Source: Solirubrobacterales bacterium
Lineage (GTDB): Bacteria > Actinomycetota > Thermoleophilia > Solirubrobacterales > Solirubrobacteraceae
Reading direction: 5' to 3'
NCBI GenBank assembly: GCA_019247075.1
Contig: JAFAPR010000211.1
Location: forward strand, 1 to 34,560
Length of the DNA: 34,560 bases
Positions 1 to 7,934 of this stretch are shown here, in pieces (position 1 is the stretch's first letter; every line of letters begins with the position of its first letter). Position numbers and translations under genes: made by a program. Under the pieces are notes generated by a model. It did not search any database, was not told the origin of the DNA, and saw nothing but the letters and a program-made list of their open reading frames with translations.

Positions 1-57
1 CGGCTCGCCATGGCCGGCGCGGTAGAGCGCGGGGGAGATCTCGGGCCTGTGGTCCAC
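1..57 (-). CDS. Possible alpha/beta hydrolase, N-terminal fragment
   Basis: Reading leftward from a GTG at 57, 19 codons stay open to the window edge and give VDHRPEISPALYRAGHGEP. A short stretch ending in RAGxGEP is common just before the LVLLHG strand of alpha/beta hydrolases, but the diagnostic part lies outside the window. An in-frame TAG sits directly upstream of the GTG, so the protein cannot start earlier. It would be divergent from gatC, with only 16 bases between the two starts. The family call is an inference from very few residues; the fragment could also be noncoding. Confidence 0.35.
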   Translation of the reverse strand, partial: MDHRPEISPALYRAGHGEP

Positions 58-58
58 C

Positions 59-64
59 TAGAAT
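59..64 (+). promoter_or_regulatory. -10 box of gatC (TAGAAT)
   Basis: TAGAAT matches the TANNNT -10 pattern and lies 9 bases before the gatC ATG, so transcription would begin within a few bases of the start codon (leaderless-type). No Shine-Dalgarno sequence is visible and no convincing -35 box was found. Confidence 0.5.
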
Positions 65-73
65 CGGCCCCCG

Positions 74-367
74 ATGCTAGATCGCGACCAAGTCCTCCAC
101 GTCGCCCGGCTCGCGCGGTTGGAGCTCTCGGGTGAGGAGCTCGAGCGAATGGCGAGCGAGCTCTCACACGTCCTGGATCACATCGAGAAGATTTCAGAGC
201 TCGACCTCTCGGACGTGCCGCCTACCTCCCACGTCGTCGACGCGGCCACGCCGCTGCGACGCGACGAGCCAGAGCCATGTCTGCCGCGTGAGGTGGTGCT
301 CGCCGGCGCGCCGGAGCCGGTGGGCGATGGTTTCGGCGTGCCGAGCCCCGGCGCAGCGCCGGCATGA
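74..367 (+). CDS. gatC: Asp-tRNA(Asn)/Glu-tRNA(Gln) amidotransferase subunit C
   Basis: GatC is the small scaffold of the GatCAB complex, which amidates mischarged Glu-tRNA(Gln) and Asp-tRNA(Asn) in the cytoplasm. The 97-residue product has the family's usual length and opening: a helix with [14 protein letters not shown] near residues 9-23, then a linker containing the conserved VPPTSHV segment near residues 48-54 that wraps around GatA. It is the first gene of gatCAB and its TGA overlaps the gatA start (ATGA). The ATG has no Shine-Dalgarno sequence but follows a -10 box, so a leaderless message is likely. The call rests on length, motif and operon. Confidence 0.95.
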   Translation: MLDRDQVLHVARLARLELSGEELERMASELSHVLDHIEKISELDLSDVPPTSHVVDAATPLRRDEPEPCLPREVVLAGAPEPVGDGFGVPSPGAAPA

Positions 368-1797
368 CGGCCGCGCTGGTGCAGCTGACCGCCGCCCAGG
401 CGGGCGCACGGGTGCGGGCGCGCGAGCTCGATCCGCGCGAGCTGTTCGAGGCCTACAGGCAGCGCGCCGCCACCGATGAGCTGAACGCCTTCACATGGGT
501 GGCGGAGGCCCCCGCGGCCGCGGGTCCCTCGCCGGCCGACGCCCCTCTCGGTGGCGTGCCGGTCGCGGTCAAGGACCTGTTCTGCACCGAAGGCGTGCCG
601 AGTCAAGCCGGCTCGCGCATTCTCGAGGGCTACCGGCCGCCTTACAGCGCGACGGTCGTGGAGCGGCTAACGCGGGCGGGAGCGCCGCTGCTCGGCAAGA
701 CAAACCAGGACGAGTTCGCGATGGGCTCATCGACGGAGAACTCGGGCTTCGGCCCCGCGCGCAACCCCTGGGACCGCGCCCGCGTGCCCGGCGGCTCTTC
801 CGGCGGCAGCGCCGCCGCCGTGGCCGCGGGGCTGGCGCCCTGGGCGATCGGCACCGACACCGGCGGCTCGATCCGCCAGCCGGCGGCCTTGTGCGGGGTC
901 GTCGGATTCAAGCCCACGTATGGGGCCTGCTCGCGCTACGGCATGATCGCCTTCGCCTCGTCGCTCGACCAGGCCGGCCCGCTCACCCGCGACGTCACCG
1001 ACGCGGCCCTGCTGTTCGGACAGATGGTGGGCCGCGACCCGCGGGACTCGACCTCGCTCAAGTTCCCCGAGCCGGTCCGGCTGCCCCACGCGGACAGCCT
1101 GCGCGGCTTCCGGCTGGGGATACCCGAGGAGCTGACCGGGACCGAGGGCGGCGTGGAGCCCGGCGTGCGCGACGCCTTCGATCGCTCGCTCGAACTGGCG
1201 GAGAAGCTGGGGGCCGCGATCGAGCCCTGCCGGCTGCCGCACGCCCCCCACGCGCTGTCCGCCTACTACCTGATCGCGCCCGCGGAGGCATCGGCAAACC
1301 TGGCCCGGTTCGACGGGGTCCGCTACGGGCTGCGCGTCGACGGGGAGGCCGACCTGCTCACGATGTACTCGCGCACGCGCGCGGCGGGATTCGGCCTGGA
1401 GGTCAAGCGCCGCATCATGCTCGGGACGTACGCGCTGTCGAGCGGGTACTACGAGGCCTACTACGGGACCGCGCAGAAGGTGCGGACCAGGATCGCGCAG
1501 GACCTGCACGCCGTCTTCGAACGCTTCGACCTGATCGCCACGCCGACCAGCCCGTGGACGGCGTTCGAGCTCGGCGCAAAGCTCGGCGATCCGCTGCAGA
1601 TGTACCTCAACGACTTCTGCACGGTGCCGATGTCGCTCGCTGGCATACCAGCGATCTCGATTCCCTGCGGTCTGAGCGACGGTCTGCCCGTGGGCTTCCA
1701 GCTGGCGGGACCGGCGTTCTCCGAGAACCGCCTATTCGAGGCCGCGTTCGCGCTGGAGCGGGCGATTGGATATGACGGAAGCCCGGCCCGTGGTTGA
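364..1797 (+). CDS. gatA: Asp-tRNA(Asn)/Glu-tRNA(Gln) amidotransferase subunit A
   Basis: GatA is the glutaminase subunit: it releases ammonia from glutamine for transfer to the tRNA-bound acidic residue. The 477-residue product is an amidase-signature enzyme of normal length. The Ser-cisSer-Lys triad is visible: Lys70 in VAVKD, the glycine/serine-rich GGSSGGS at residues 143-149, and the nucleophile Ser169 in GTDTGGSIR. The start overlaps the gatC stop by 4 bases, and the 3' end overlaps gatB by about 30 bases, consistent with coupled translation of equal subunits. No defect is seen. Confidence 0.97.
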   Translation: MTAALVQLTAAQAGARVRARELDPRELFEAYRQRAATDELNAFTWVAEAPAAAGPSPADAPLGGVPVAVKDLFCTEGVPSQAGSRILEGYRPPYSATVVERLTRAGAPLLGKTNQDEFAMGSSTENSGFGPARNPWDRARVPGGSSGGSAAAVAAGLAPWAIGTDTGGSIRQPAALCGVVGFKPTYGACSRYGMIAFASSLDQAGPLTRDVTDAALLFGQMVGRDPRDSTSLKFPEPVRLPHADSLRGFRLGIPEELTGTEGGVEPGVRDAFDRSLELAEKLGAAIEPCRLPHAPHALSAYYLIAPAEASANLARFDGVRYGLRVDGEADLLTMYSRTRAAGFGLEVKRRIMLGTYALSSGYYEAYYGTAQKVRTRIAQDLHAVFERFDLIATPTSPWTAFELGAKLGDPLQMYLNDFCTVPMSLAGIPAISIPCGLSDGLPVGFQLAGPAFSENRLFEAAFALERAIGYDGSPARG

Positions 1798-3256
1798 GGG
1801 CGCGAACCATACGGTGGCAGCGGCGGACGGCTATGAGCCCGTGATCGGGCTCGAAATCCACGTACAGCTCTCGACGCGCACGAAGATGTTCTGTGGCTGC
1901 GAGATTCGGTTCGGCGAGCGCCCCAACACCCACACCTGCCCCGTATGCCTCGGCTTGCCGGGCGCCCTGCCGGTGGTCAACGAGCGCGCCGTCATCTTCG
2001 CGGCCATGATCGGGCTCGCCTTCGGCTCGGACGTCGCGCGCCGCTCGCTCTTTCACCGCAAGAACTACTTCTATCCCGACAGCCCGAAGGGCTACCAGAT
2101 CTCTCAGTACGACGAGCCGCTGTGTCGCGGCGGCCGGCTTGGCGACGTCCGCATCCACCGGGTGCACCTGGAGGAGGATGCCGCCAAGCTCGAGCACATC
2201 TCGGCAAGCGGGCGCATCCACGGCTCCGAGCGCTCCGTGGTCGATTTCAACCGCTGCGGCACGCCCCTAGTCGAGATCGTGACCGAACCCGACCTGCGCA
2301 CCCCGGAGCAGGCGCGCGAGTGGCTGACGCTGCTCCGCGCGACTCTGCGGGCGCTCGGCGTCTCGGATGTCGACATGTCGCAGGGGTCGCTGCGAGTCGA
2401 TGCCAACGTGTCAGTGCGGCGGGCGGGCTCACGCGAGCTCGGGACCAAGACCGAGCTCAAGAACATGAACTCCTTCAGGTTCCTGGAGCGCGGGCTGCGG
2501 GCGGAGATCGACCGCCAGCTCGGAGTTGTCCGCGCCGGCCTGACGGTGGAGCAGGAGACGCTTCACTTCGACCCCGCGAGCGGCCGCCTGACGACGCTTC
2601 GCTCGAAGGAGGAAGCCCACGACTACCGCTATTTCCCCGAGCCCGACCTGATGCCGCTGGAGGTCGGCGACGAGCTACTGCAAGCTGCACGGTCCGCCAT
2701 CCCGGAGTTGCCCGCGCAGCGAGCGGCGAGGTTCGAGCACGACCTGGGCCTGAGCGCTGGTCGTGCCCGGGAGCTGGCTTTCCGCGGCGAGCTCGGCGAT
2801 TACTTCGAACGGGTGGTCGCGGCGGCAGACGCCGCGCCCGCGCCGGAGCTCGCGAACTGGATCCCGCTGCTCGTCGAGCGAATCGGCTCGGATACCGACC
2901 CAGCTGGCTCGCGCGTCGCTCCCGAGGGCCTCGCCGCCCTTGCCGCGATGGTGTCCAGACGCGAGCTCAGTCGCGACGCCGCTCGTACCGTGTTGAGCCG
3001 CATGGTGGAGATCGGGGGAGATCCGAGCTCGCTCGCCGAGCGCGAGGGACTGCTCGCGCTGCCGGGTGGCGACGGTCAGCTCGCCGAGCTCGTCGAGCGG
3101 GCGATCGCGCAGGACCCGGGCGCCGCCGAGCAGGTTCGCGCCAACAACATGAAGGCGATCGGCCCGCTCGTCGGATATGTGATGCGCGAGACCAAGGGGC
3201 GAGCCGACGGGGGAGAGGTCAGGCGACTGATCTTGGAGCGGCTGGCGCCGCACTAG
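1766..3256 (+). CDS. gatB: Asp-tRNA(Asn)/Glu-tRNA(Gln) amidotransferase subunit B
   Basis: GatB binds the mischarged tRNA, activates its side-chain carboxylate with ATP and receives ammonia from GatA. The product has the hallmark GLEIHVQL near residue 28 and a cysteine set (CGC, then [12 protein letters not shown]) typical of the zinc-binding GatB cradle. A tail/YqeY-like domain ends with the conserved [11 protein letters not shown] region. Two starts are possible, TTG at 1766 and ATG at 1772, differing by two residues; the ATG may be the real one. It overlaps gatA and converges with the nucleotidyltransferase gene, with one base between the two stop codons. Confidence 0.97.
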   Translation: MDMTEARPVVEGANHTVAAADGYEPVIGLEIHVQLSTRTKMFCGCEIRFGERPNTHTCPVCLGLPGALPVVNERAVIFAAMIGLAFGSDVARRSLFHRKNYFYPDSPKGYQISQYDEPLCRGGRLGDVRIHRVHLEEDAAKLEHISASGRIHGSERSVVDFNRCGTPLVEIVTEPDLRTPEQAREWLTLLRATLRALGVSDVDMSQGSLRVDANVSVRRAGSRELGTKTELKNMNSFRFLERGLRAEIDRQLGVVRAGLTVEQETLHFDPASGRLTTLRSKEEAHDYRYFPEPDLMPLEVGDELLQAARSAIPELPAQRAARFEHDLGLSAGRARELAFRGELGDYFERVVAAADAAPAPELANWIPLLVERIGSDTDPAGSRVAPEGLAALAAMVSRRELSRDAARTVLSRMVEIGGDPSSLAEREGLLALPGGDGQLAELVERAIAQDPGAAEQVRANNMKAIGPLVGYVMRETKGRADGGEVRRLILERLAPH

Positions 3257-3257
3257 G

Positions 3258-3770
3258 TCAGATCGTTGCCAATCCTCGCCGGAGGCGCTGGATCGCCGCG
3301 AGCTCCTCTGCGGCGGCGAGGTCCTTGGTGCGGCCGGCCGCAAGCTTCATCGCGACGAGGTCGTCGATCGACGCCACCAGCACCGAGTATCCGCCCAGAT
3401 CGAAGCGCTCGGCGCTGCGCCGCAGAGACTCGTAGCCAGGGCTGCCGGCGGGGCGCGCCAGAACATCCAGCTCACCGAGGTCGGTGCTCAGGGTGAGCAT
3501 CTCGACGCGGCGCAGGGTCTGAGCGTCGGCCGCGAACGGCACCTCGTCTTGGACGTCTTTGAGCCGTGCGCGCAGCTCGAGGAGCACCTCGGCCAGGGCT
3601 TCGATGTTGCTCCGGTCCGTGGCGTAACAGATGTCGAGGTCAAAGGTCATCTGGGCCGAACCGTGCAGGACAGCCGCGATGCCCCCGACAACTATGAAGT
3701 CCACGCCGCGCGCGGTCAGCCTGCGCAGGATCTCCTGCGCGTCGAGCTCGGAGCGCAGCGGGTCACTCAC
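3258..3770 (-). CDS. Nucleotidyltransferase of a putative toxin-antitoxin pair
   Basis: The 170-residue product carries a minimal nucleotidyltransferase core: VVGGIAAVLHGSAQMTFDLD at residues 27-46, with the GG pair (29-30) and the metal-binding Asp44/Asp46 of a DxD motif, and a third acidic strand in GELDVLA. The C-terminal DDLVAMKLAAGRTKDLAA segment is usual in AbiEii-like and related nucleotidyltransferases. The GTG at 3770 is chosen because an earlier start would run through the upstream regulator gene; it overlaps that gene's stop by 8 bases. Proteins of this class often act as toxins on tRNA or protein targets when paired with an HTH protein. That role is inferred here, and a housekeeping nucleotidyltransferase cannot be excluded. 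Confidence 0.75.
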   Translation of the reverse strand: MSDPLRSELDAQEILRRLTARGVDFIVVGGIAAVLHGSAQMTFDLDICYATDRSNIEALAEVLLELRARLKDVQDEVPFAADAQTLRRVEMLTLSTDLGELDVLARPAGSPGYESLRRSAERFDLGGYSVLVASIDDLVAMKLAAGRTKDLAAAEELAAIQRLRRGLATI

Positions 3771-4089
3771 CGGAGGTTCGCCGCGCCGTGGCCTGCATCT
3801 GCAGGAGATTGCGCTGCGAGCGCGCGAATGCCCGCAACCGCTGCGCTGGGGTGAGCGCAAGCCGCTCGCGAAGTTGACCGACGTCGAGCTGGGCAGGCCG
3901 GCGAGGAACCAGCTTCAGGTCGTGGCCGGTCACTCGCAACGCCTCCATCAGTGTGTTCCAAGTGGGATTCGCGTCGGCGCGCTCGAGCCGAGCGACGCTC
4001 GGCTGGGCGCTTCCCAGCCTGTTGGCCAACTCGGCCTGCGTCATGCCGGCGGATGCACGGGCGCTTCGAAGGAGGGCTGCCGCGGTCAT
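3763..4089 (-). CDS. XRE-family HTH regulator, putative antitoxin
   Basis: The 108-residue protein opens with a Cro/C1-type helix-turn-helix: ASAGMTQAELANRLGSAQPS near residues 12-31, followed by RLERADANPTWNTLMEAL. It is a probable DNA-binding repressor, located first in a two-gene operon with the nucleotidyltransferase, whose start it overlaps by 8 bases. That arrangement suggests an antitoxin that represses its own promoter. The ATG at 4089 is preferred over an in-frame ATG at 4167 because the HTH begins immediately after it and a TATACT -10 box ends 6 bases upstream. The last 40 or so residues have no motif I recognise. Confidence 0.8.
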   Translation of the reverse strand: MTAAALLRSARASAGMTQAELANRLGSAQPSVARLERADANPTWNTLMEALRVTGHDLKLVPRRPAQLDVGQLRERLALTPAQRLRAFARSQRNLLQMQATARRTSGE

Positions 4090-4095
4090 GGTCGG

Positions 4096-4101
4096 AGTAT
4101 A
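4096..4101 (-). promoter_or_regulatory. -10 box of the XRE/nucleotidyltransferase operon (TATACT)
   Basis: On the minus strand TATACT ends 6 bases before the ATG at 4089, implying an almost leaderless transcript. It lies in an AT-rich 92-bp divergent region (4090-4181). That region also contains GTAT...ATAC at 4111-4125, a weak dyad that could be an operator, and TACATT at 4123-4128, a possible -10 box for the rightward small-protein genes. The operator reading is inference. Confidence 0.5.
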
Positions 4102-4181
4102 ACGAAGACGGTATATAGCGCATACATTATGAGCAAGTCGGGCGTAGCATTCCAGATGAACATCCACAGGAGGTCTCGCCT

Positions 4182-4406
4182 ATGTCTCGCCTCATTCGCA
4201 TGGACCAGACCGGGCACACAACGCTCGCCGAGTGGACGGCCGAGGATTCCGACGCGATCGACGCTGCAGTGGCCGCTTTCAGAGCCGAGCTCGAGCAGGG
4301 CTACTACGCGGTCGTCTCCGACGGCGACGGCCGGGCCTCGCACGTGCGCGAGCTGCCCGTCGACGCATCGCTGGTCATCCTCAGGCGCCCCATCGCCGGC
4401 GGCTAG
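4182..4406 (+). CDS. Conserved-looking small protein of unknown function
   Basis: This 74-residue protein is not one I can assign to a family. It looks genuinely coding: a strong Shine-Dalgarno CAGGAGGT (4167-4174) precedes the ATG, the protein is compact and mixed alpha/beta in character (an acidic helix around residues 19-40, then YYAVVSDGDG and a terminal LVILRRPIAGG), and the next gene begins two bases after its stop. It is divergent from the XRE/nucleotidyltransferase pair. It has no signal peptide, membrane segment or cysteine. Unlike many operon-first genes here it has a classical ribosome binding site and an untranslated leader. Confidence 0.65.
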   Translation: MSRLIRMDQTGHTTLAEWTAEDSDAIDAAVAAFRAELEQGYYAVVSDGDGRASHVRELPVDASLVILRRPIAGG

Positions 4407-4408
4407 CG

Positions 4409-5128
4409 ATGGCGACCGGGGCAGTGCAAGCCGCCGTCGCCGGCTCGGCCCGATCGGCACCGCTTCCCGAGCTGGCCGGCGTGCGGTGGCGACCCCGGGC
4501 CAGCGAGAGCTCGCTGCGCCGCACCGAGCGACTGTGGCTGGCCTGCACCGTCGCGCACACGGCGCCATTCCTCGCGGTCGCGGCGCTGCTCCCGGCGCTC
4601 AAGCTGCTCCTCATACCGATGGCGCTGCTGGCAGTCGCACAGGCCTGGATCATCGCCGAGCTGTACGCGGCGCGGGGGGCCGCGGTGGTCCGACCGCGGA
4701 GGCTTCCGCATGGGCGCGCCGGCGAGTGCGAGGCCGCCGAGCGTACCGCGCTGGGGTTGCTGGGCGATCTGCTCGACCACCACAGCCGGGCCCTTCATGC
4801 CCGTACCGGACTGGTGCTGGAGGGTGGCGAGCTGGGAGCCTGGCTGCTGGGAGAGTCGGGGGCGGTGCTGGTCAGACCCGGGGGCCACCGCGTCCACTGC
4901 TACTGCGTCAAGGCCACCGAGGCGGCCCTGCCCGCAGCCGACCGCATCGCACACCTGTTGCTCGCCCTGCGCGCCGACGAGACAGGATTTGCCACGGTCG
5001 CAAACGTGGCCTTCTGCGGGGCTCGCTGGCGGCTGCGACGCCGAGTTGACCGACGCAGCCGTCTCGCGCTCGACGCGGTCGAGAACGCGAGGCCGCTGCG
5101 CTACGCTTCGGGTCGTGCAAACAACTGA
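4409..5128 (+). CDS. Membrane-anchored protein of unknown function
   Basis: The 239-residue product has a basic N-terminus and two closely spaced hydrophobic segments near residues 43-61 and 63-86, predicting a membrane hairpin. A soluble domain of about 150 residues follows, containing the pair HCYCVK and ending in an Arg-rich stretch. I do not recognise the domain. The start is the ATG two bases after the preceding gene's stop, so the two are probably cotranscribed; its 3' end overlaps the next small gene by 14 bases. The context (small membrane proteins on both sides) hints at a shared envelope role, but nothing defines it. Confidence 0.65.
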   Translation: MATGAVQAAVAGSARSAPLPELAGVRWRPRASESSLRRTERLWLACTVAHTAPFLAVAALLPALKLLLIPMALLAVAQAWIIAELYAARGAAVVRPRRLPHGRAGECEAAERTALGLLGDLLDHHSRALHARTGLVLEGGELGAWLLGESGAVLVRPGGHRVHCYCVKATEAALPAADRIAHLLLALRADETGFATVANVAFCGARWRLRRRVDRRSRLALDAVENARPLRYASGRANN

Positions 5129-5312
5129 TCTTGAGCAAGCCCCCAAGAGGACGCCAATCCTGCACCGCGCAGTGGCCGGACTGGTGCTGATCGCCGCAGC
5201 CGCACTGGTCATCCACTTCATCGCCGGGCTGCTGTTGACGATCTTCTACGTGGCTCTCGCCGTGGCAGTCGTGATCGCCGTAATCTGGGCGCTCAGGACG
5301 ATCCGCGCGTAG
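5115..5312 (+). CDS. Small two-helix membrane protein of unknown function
   Basis: The frame from a GTG at 5115 encodes 65 residues. A charged N-terminus of about 17 residues is followed by two hydrophobic segments (VAGLVLIAAAALVIHFIAG and LLLTIFYVALAVAVVIAVIW) and a short basic tail. The strong hydrophobicity and the 14-base overlap with the upstream gene support a real small membrane protein rather than a chance frame. The GTG start is inferred. It has no catalytic motif; anchoring or modulating a membrane partner is possible but unproven. Confidence 0.55.
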   Translation: MQTTDLEQAPKRTPILHRAVAGLVLIAAAALVIHFIAGLLLTIFYVALAVAVVIAVIWALRTIRA

Positions 5313-5350
5313 AGGCTCCCATTCAGAGCCTCAGCTACGTCTCGATCGCG

Positions 5351-5623
5351 GTGCTGTTCGGCATCGCCGGCGGACTGGTCGGTAGAGCGAAGGGCTCATC
5401 GTTCGTGCTGTGGTTCATGATCTCGGCGCTGGTGCCGTTCTTCGGCCTGCTCACGGCGATCTTCTACCGCTCAGAGAACCGCGAGCTGCGCCGCCAGTGT
5501 CCTTCCTGCGGGCGGGTCGTCAAGCTCTACGACGCCCTATGCACCAACTGCGGGGCGGAGCTGGCGTTTCCGGAGCGAGCGATCGCGTCTGAGTCGCAGA
5601 TGCGCAGGCGCATGAGCGCCTAG
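5351..5623 (+). CDS. Small membrane protein with a zinc-ribbon domain
   Basis: The 90-residue protein has a hydrophobic segment (roughly residues 17-38, through SALVPFFGLLTAIFY). A treble-clef or zinc-ribbon module follows, with two CxxC knuckles, CPSCGR and CTNCGAE, spaced as in rubredoxin-like zinc ribbons. It is probably membrane-associated with the zinc module in the cytoplasm. The GTG at 5351 is the first conventional start, but the frame stays open upstream to a possible ATT at 5321 with more hydrophobic residues, so the N-terminus is uncertain. It follows the previous small gene by 38 bases and precedes ilvB. Function unknown. Confidence 0.6.
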   Translation: MLFGIAGGLVGRAKGSSFVLWFMISALVPFFGLLTAIFYRSENRELRRQCPSCGRVVKLYDALCTNCGAELAFPERAIASESQMRRRMSA

Positions 5624-5630
5624 CCGGCAC

Positions 5631-5636
5631 TACACT
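5631..5636 (+). promoter_or_regulatory. -10 box of ilvB (TACACT)
   Basis: TACACT lies 10 bases before the ilvB ATG. There is no Shine-Dalgarno sequence and no room for a leader peptide, so the ilvBN message seems to start at or next to the ATG. No clear -35 box was found. Confidence 0.45.
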
Positions 5637-5646
5637 GCTCGGTTTC

Positions 5647-7323
5647 ATGCGCGCCGTCGATGCTCTGATGGAATGCCTCAAGGCGGAGGGGGCCGAGGTC
5701 GTCTTCGGGCTGCCCGGAGGCGCCAACCTGCCCACCTACGACGCGTTCTGTGACGCGGGTATCCGCCACATCCTCGTCCGCCACGAGGCCGGGGGCGGAC
5801 ACGCCGCCGAAGGCTATGCCAAGGCCACCGGAAGAGTCGGCGTCGCGCTCGCGACGAGCGGACCTGGCGCCACCAACCTCGTCACGCCGATCTGCGACGC
5901 CATGATGGATTCGGTCCCCGTGGTGTTCATCACGGGACAGGTGCGCACGGAACTGCTGGGCACCGATGGTTTCCAGGAGGCGGACACGATCGGGATCACG
6001 ATGCCGATCGCCAAGCACAGCTTCCTGATCCAGCAGCCGCTCGAGCTTCCGCGTTCGATCCACGAGGCGTTCCACATCGCGCGCACCGGCCGTCCCGGCC
6101 CGGTGGTGGTCGACATCCCACAAGACCTCAGCCGTGCCGCGATCACCTACGAGCCGGTCTCAGACGTCCGCCTGCCGGGCTACCAGCCGACCACGGAGGG
6201 CAACCAGAAGCAGATCCGGCTGGCGGCGAAGGCCCTGGCCAACTCGCGCCGGCCGGTCATCTACGCGGGCGGCGGCGTCGTCTGCGGCGAAGCCGGGACA
6301 GAGCTGATCGAGTTCGCCACGGCCGACCGTTTCCCCGTGACGTGCACGGTGATGGGGCTGGGCGCCTTTCCCGCGCCCCACGAGCAGTGGCTCGGGATGC
6401 TCGGCATGCACGGCACGCGCTCGGCCAACTACGCGATCGACGAGGCCGACCTGATCTGCGCGATCGGCGCCCGCTTCGACGACCGCGTGACCGGCCAGCT
6501 GACCGAGTTCGCCCCGCGGGCGAAGTTCATCCACATCGATATCGACCCCGCCGAGATCTCCAAGAACGTACCCGCCCACATTCCGATCGTCGGAGACGCG
6601 CGCAACATCCTCCCGCGCCTGACCGCGGCCTACCGGGCGCTGGCGCCGGACCCGGCCCGGCTCGAGGGGTGGTGGTCGCGGATCCGGGCCTGGCAGCAGC
6701 GCCATCCGCTGCGCTACGACGACTCGGCGGACTCGGAGATCAAGCCCCAGTTCATGATCGAGGCGCTGTACGAGGCCACTGCAGGCGAGGCCATCGTCAC
6801 GAGCGACGTTGGCCAGCATCAGATGTGGACCGCGCAGTACTTCCACTTCTCCCGGCCGCGGCAGTGGATCAACTCCGGAGGCCTGGGGACGATGGGGTTC
6901 GGGCTGCCCGCCGCCATGGGAGCGAAGGTCGGCCGTCCTGACCAGACCGTGGTCTGCATCGCCGGCGACGGCTCCGTGCAGATGAACGCGCAGGAGCTCG
7001 CGACCTGCGTCCAGGAAGGGATCGCGATCAAGGTGTTCGTGATGAACAATGGCTATCTGGGCATGGTTCGGCAGTGGCAGGAGCTCTTCTGGGATGGGCG
7101 CTACAGCCACGTGGAGACGGGGCCTTGGCCGGACTTGGTCAAGCTGGCGCAGGCACACGGCGCGACCGGGATGCGGTGCGCCGACAAGCGCACGCTCGTG
7201 ACCGACTTCAAGGAAGCGCTGGCGATCGACGGCCCGGTACTCGTCGATGTTCGCGTGACGCGCGAGGAAAACACCTTTCCCATGATTCCGGCCGGCAAGC
7301 CCGCGCGGGACATGGTGGGATAG
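5647..7323 (+). CDS. ilvB: Acetolactate synthase, large (catalytic) subunit
   Basis: This ThDP enzyme condenses two pyruvates to acetolactate (valine/leucine) or pyruvate with 2-oxobutyrate to acetohydroxybutyrate (isoleucine). The 558-residue protein shows the three expected parts. An N-terminal pyrimidine-binding domain carries the catalytic Glu47 in VRHEAGGGHAAEGYA. A central FAD-type domain follows. The C-terminal ThDP domain has the GDGSVQMN...MNN cofactor motif. GATNLVTPICDAMMDSVP is typical of the family. The regulatory subunit ilvN follows 17 bases after its stop. No attenuator or leader ORF is visible upstream. Confidence 0.96.
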   Translation: MRAVDALMECLKAEGAEVVFGLPGGANLPTYDAFCDAGIRHILVRHEAGGGHAAEGYAKATGRVGVALATSGPGATNLVTPICDAMMDSVPVVFITGQVRTELLGTDGFQEADTIGITMPIAKHSFLIQQPLELPRSIHEAFHIARTGRPGPVVVDIPQDLSRAAITYEPVSDVRLPGYQPTTEGNQKQIRLAAKALANSRRPVIYAGGGVVCGEAGTELIEFATADRFPVTCTVMGLGAFPAPHEQWLGMLGMHGTRSANYAIDEADLICAIGARFDDRVTGQLTEFAPRAKFIHIDIDPAEISKNVPAHIPIVGDARNILPRLTAAYRALAPDPARLEGWWSRIRAWQQRHPLRYDDSADSEIKPQFMIEALYEATAGEAIVTSDVGQHQMWTAQYFHFSRPRQWINSGGLGTMGFGLPAAMGAKVGRPDQTVVCIAGDGSVQMNAQELATCVQEGIAIKVFVMNNGYLGMVRQWQELFWDGRYSHVETGPWPDLVKLAQAHGATGMRCADKRTLVTDFKEALAIDGPVLVDVRVTREENTFPMIPAGKPARDMVG

Positions 7324-7340
7324 AGGCTTCGGATAAAGCC

Positions 7341-7898
7341 ATGGGTGAGCCGGCGACGAAGGACGTGCTCTCGCTCGACGAGCTCGAGGTTGCCGGTCAG
7401 CTGCGAACCGGCCGCAAGCACATCCTCTCGATCCTGGTCGAGAACAAGCCTGGCGTGCTGACCCGGATCGCGGGGCTGTTCGCGCGACGCGGCTTCAACA
7501 TCGACACGCTCGCCGTCGGCCCCACCGCCGACGAGAAAATCTCGCGCATCACCCTGACGCTTGACGGCGCCAAGCACCCGATCGACCAGGTCACCAAGCA
7601 GCTGCACAAGCTCGTCAACGTGATCAAGATCCGTGACCTCGAGCCGCAGGACACGCTCTCGCGCGAGCTGGCGCTGTTCAAGATCTCAGCCGATGACTCG
7701 GGCCGCGCGGAGGTGATGCAGATCTGCGAGATCTTCCGGGCGAAGATCGTCGATGTGTCCAGGCGGTCGGTCGTGGTCGAGGTGACCGGGACGTGTGACA
7801 AGGTCGATGCCTTCGAGCGGCTGGTGCGGCCGTTCGGGCTCGTGGAGATGGGCCGCACCGGCGAGATTGCGATCGCGCGCGGCCGAGGGGAGACCTAA
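7341..7898 (+). CDS. ilvN: Acetolactate synthase, small (regulatory) subunit
   Basis: IlvN binds the catalytic subunit and gives valine feedback control. The 185-residue product has an ACT domain near residues 25-100 (HILSILVENKPGVLTRIAGL, then RGFNIDTLAVGP) followed by the usual C-terminal ALS domain with RDLEPQD near its start and FGLVEMGRTGEIAIARG near the end. The frame is open further upstream, but that part overlaps ilvB; the ATG at 7341 gives the normal N-terminus with a family-typical 20-30 residue lead. It is cotranscribed with ilvB. Confidence 0.95.
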   Translation: MGEPATKDVLSLDELEVAGQLRTGRKHILSILVENKPGVLTRIAGLFARRGFNIDTLAVGPTADEKISRITLTLDGAKHPIDQVTKQLHKLVNVIKIRDLEPQDTLSRELALFKISADDSGRAEVMQICEIFRAKIVDVSRRSVVVEVTGTCDKVDAFERLVRPFGLVEMGRTGEIAIARGRGET

Positions 7899-7922
7899 GG
7901 AGCAGCACCTCTCGCCTTTCCG

Positions 7923-7928
7923 TACGCT
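7923..7928 (+). promoter_or_regulatory. -10 box of menF (TACGCT)
   Basis: TACGCT ends 6 bases before the menF ATG, in the 36-bp gap after ilvN. This suggests menF has its own leaderless-type promoter rather than depending only on ilvBN read-through. Confidence 0.4.
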
Positions 7929-7934
7929 CGCGGC

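Noticed and set aside
3631-5049. A long plus-strand frame of 472 codons spanning several genes
   Set aside because: It crosses the XRE, small-protein and membrane-protein genes in other frames, and its translation is Arg/Pro-rich low-complexity typical of shadow frames.
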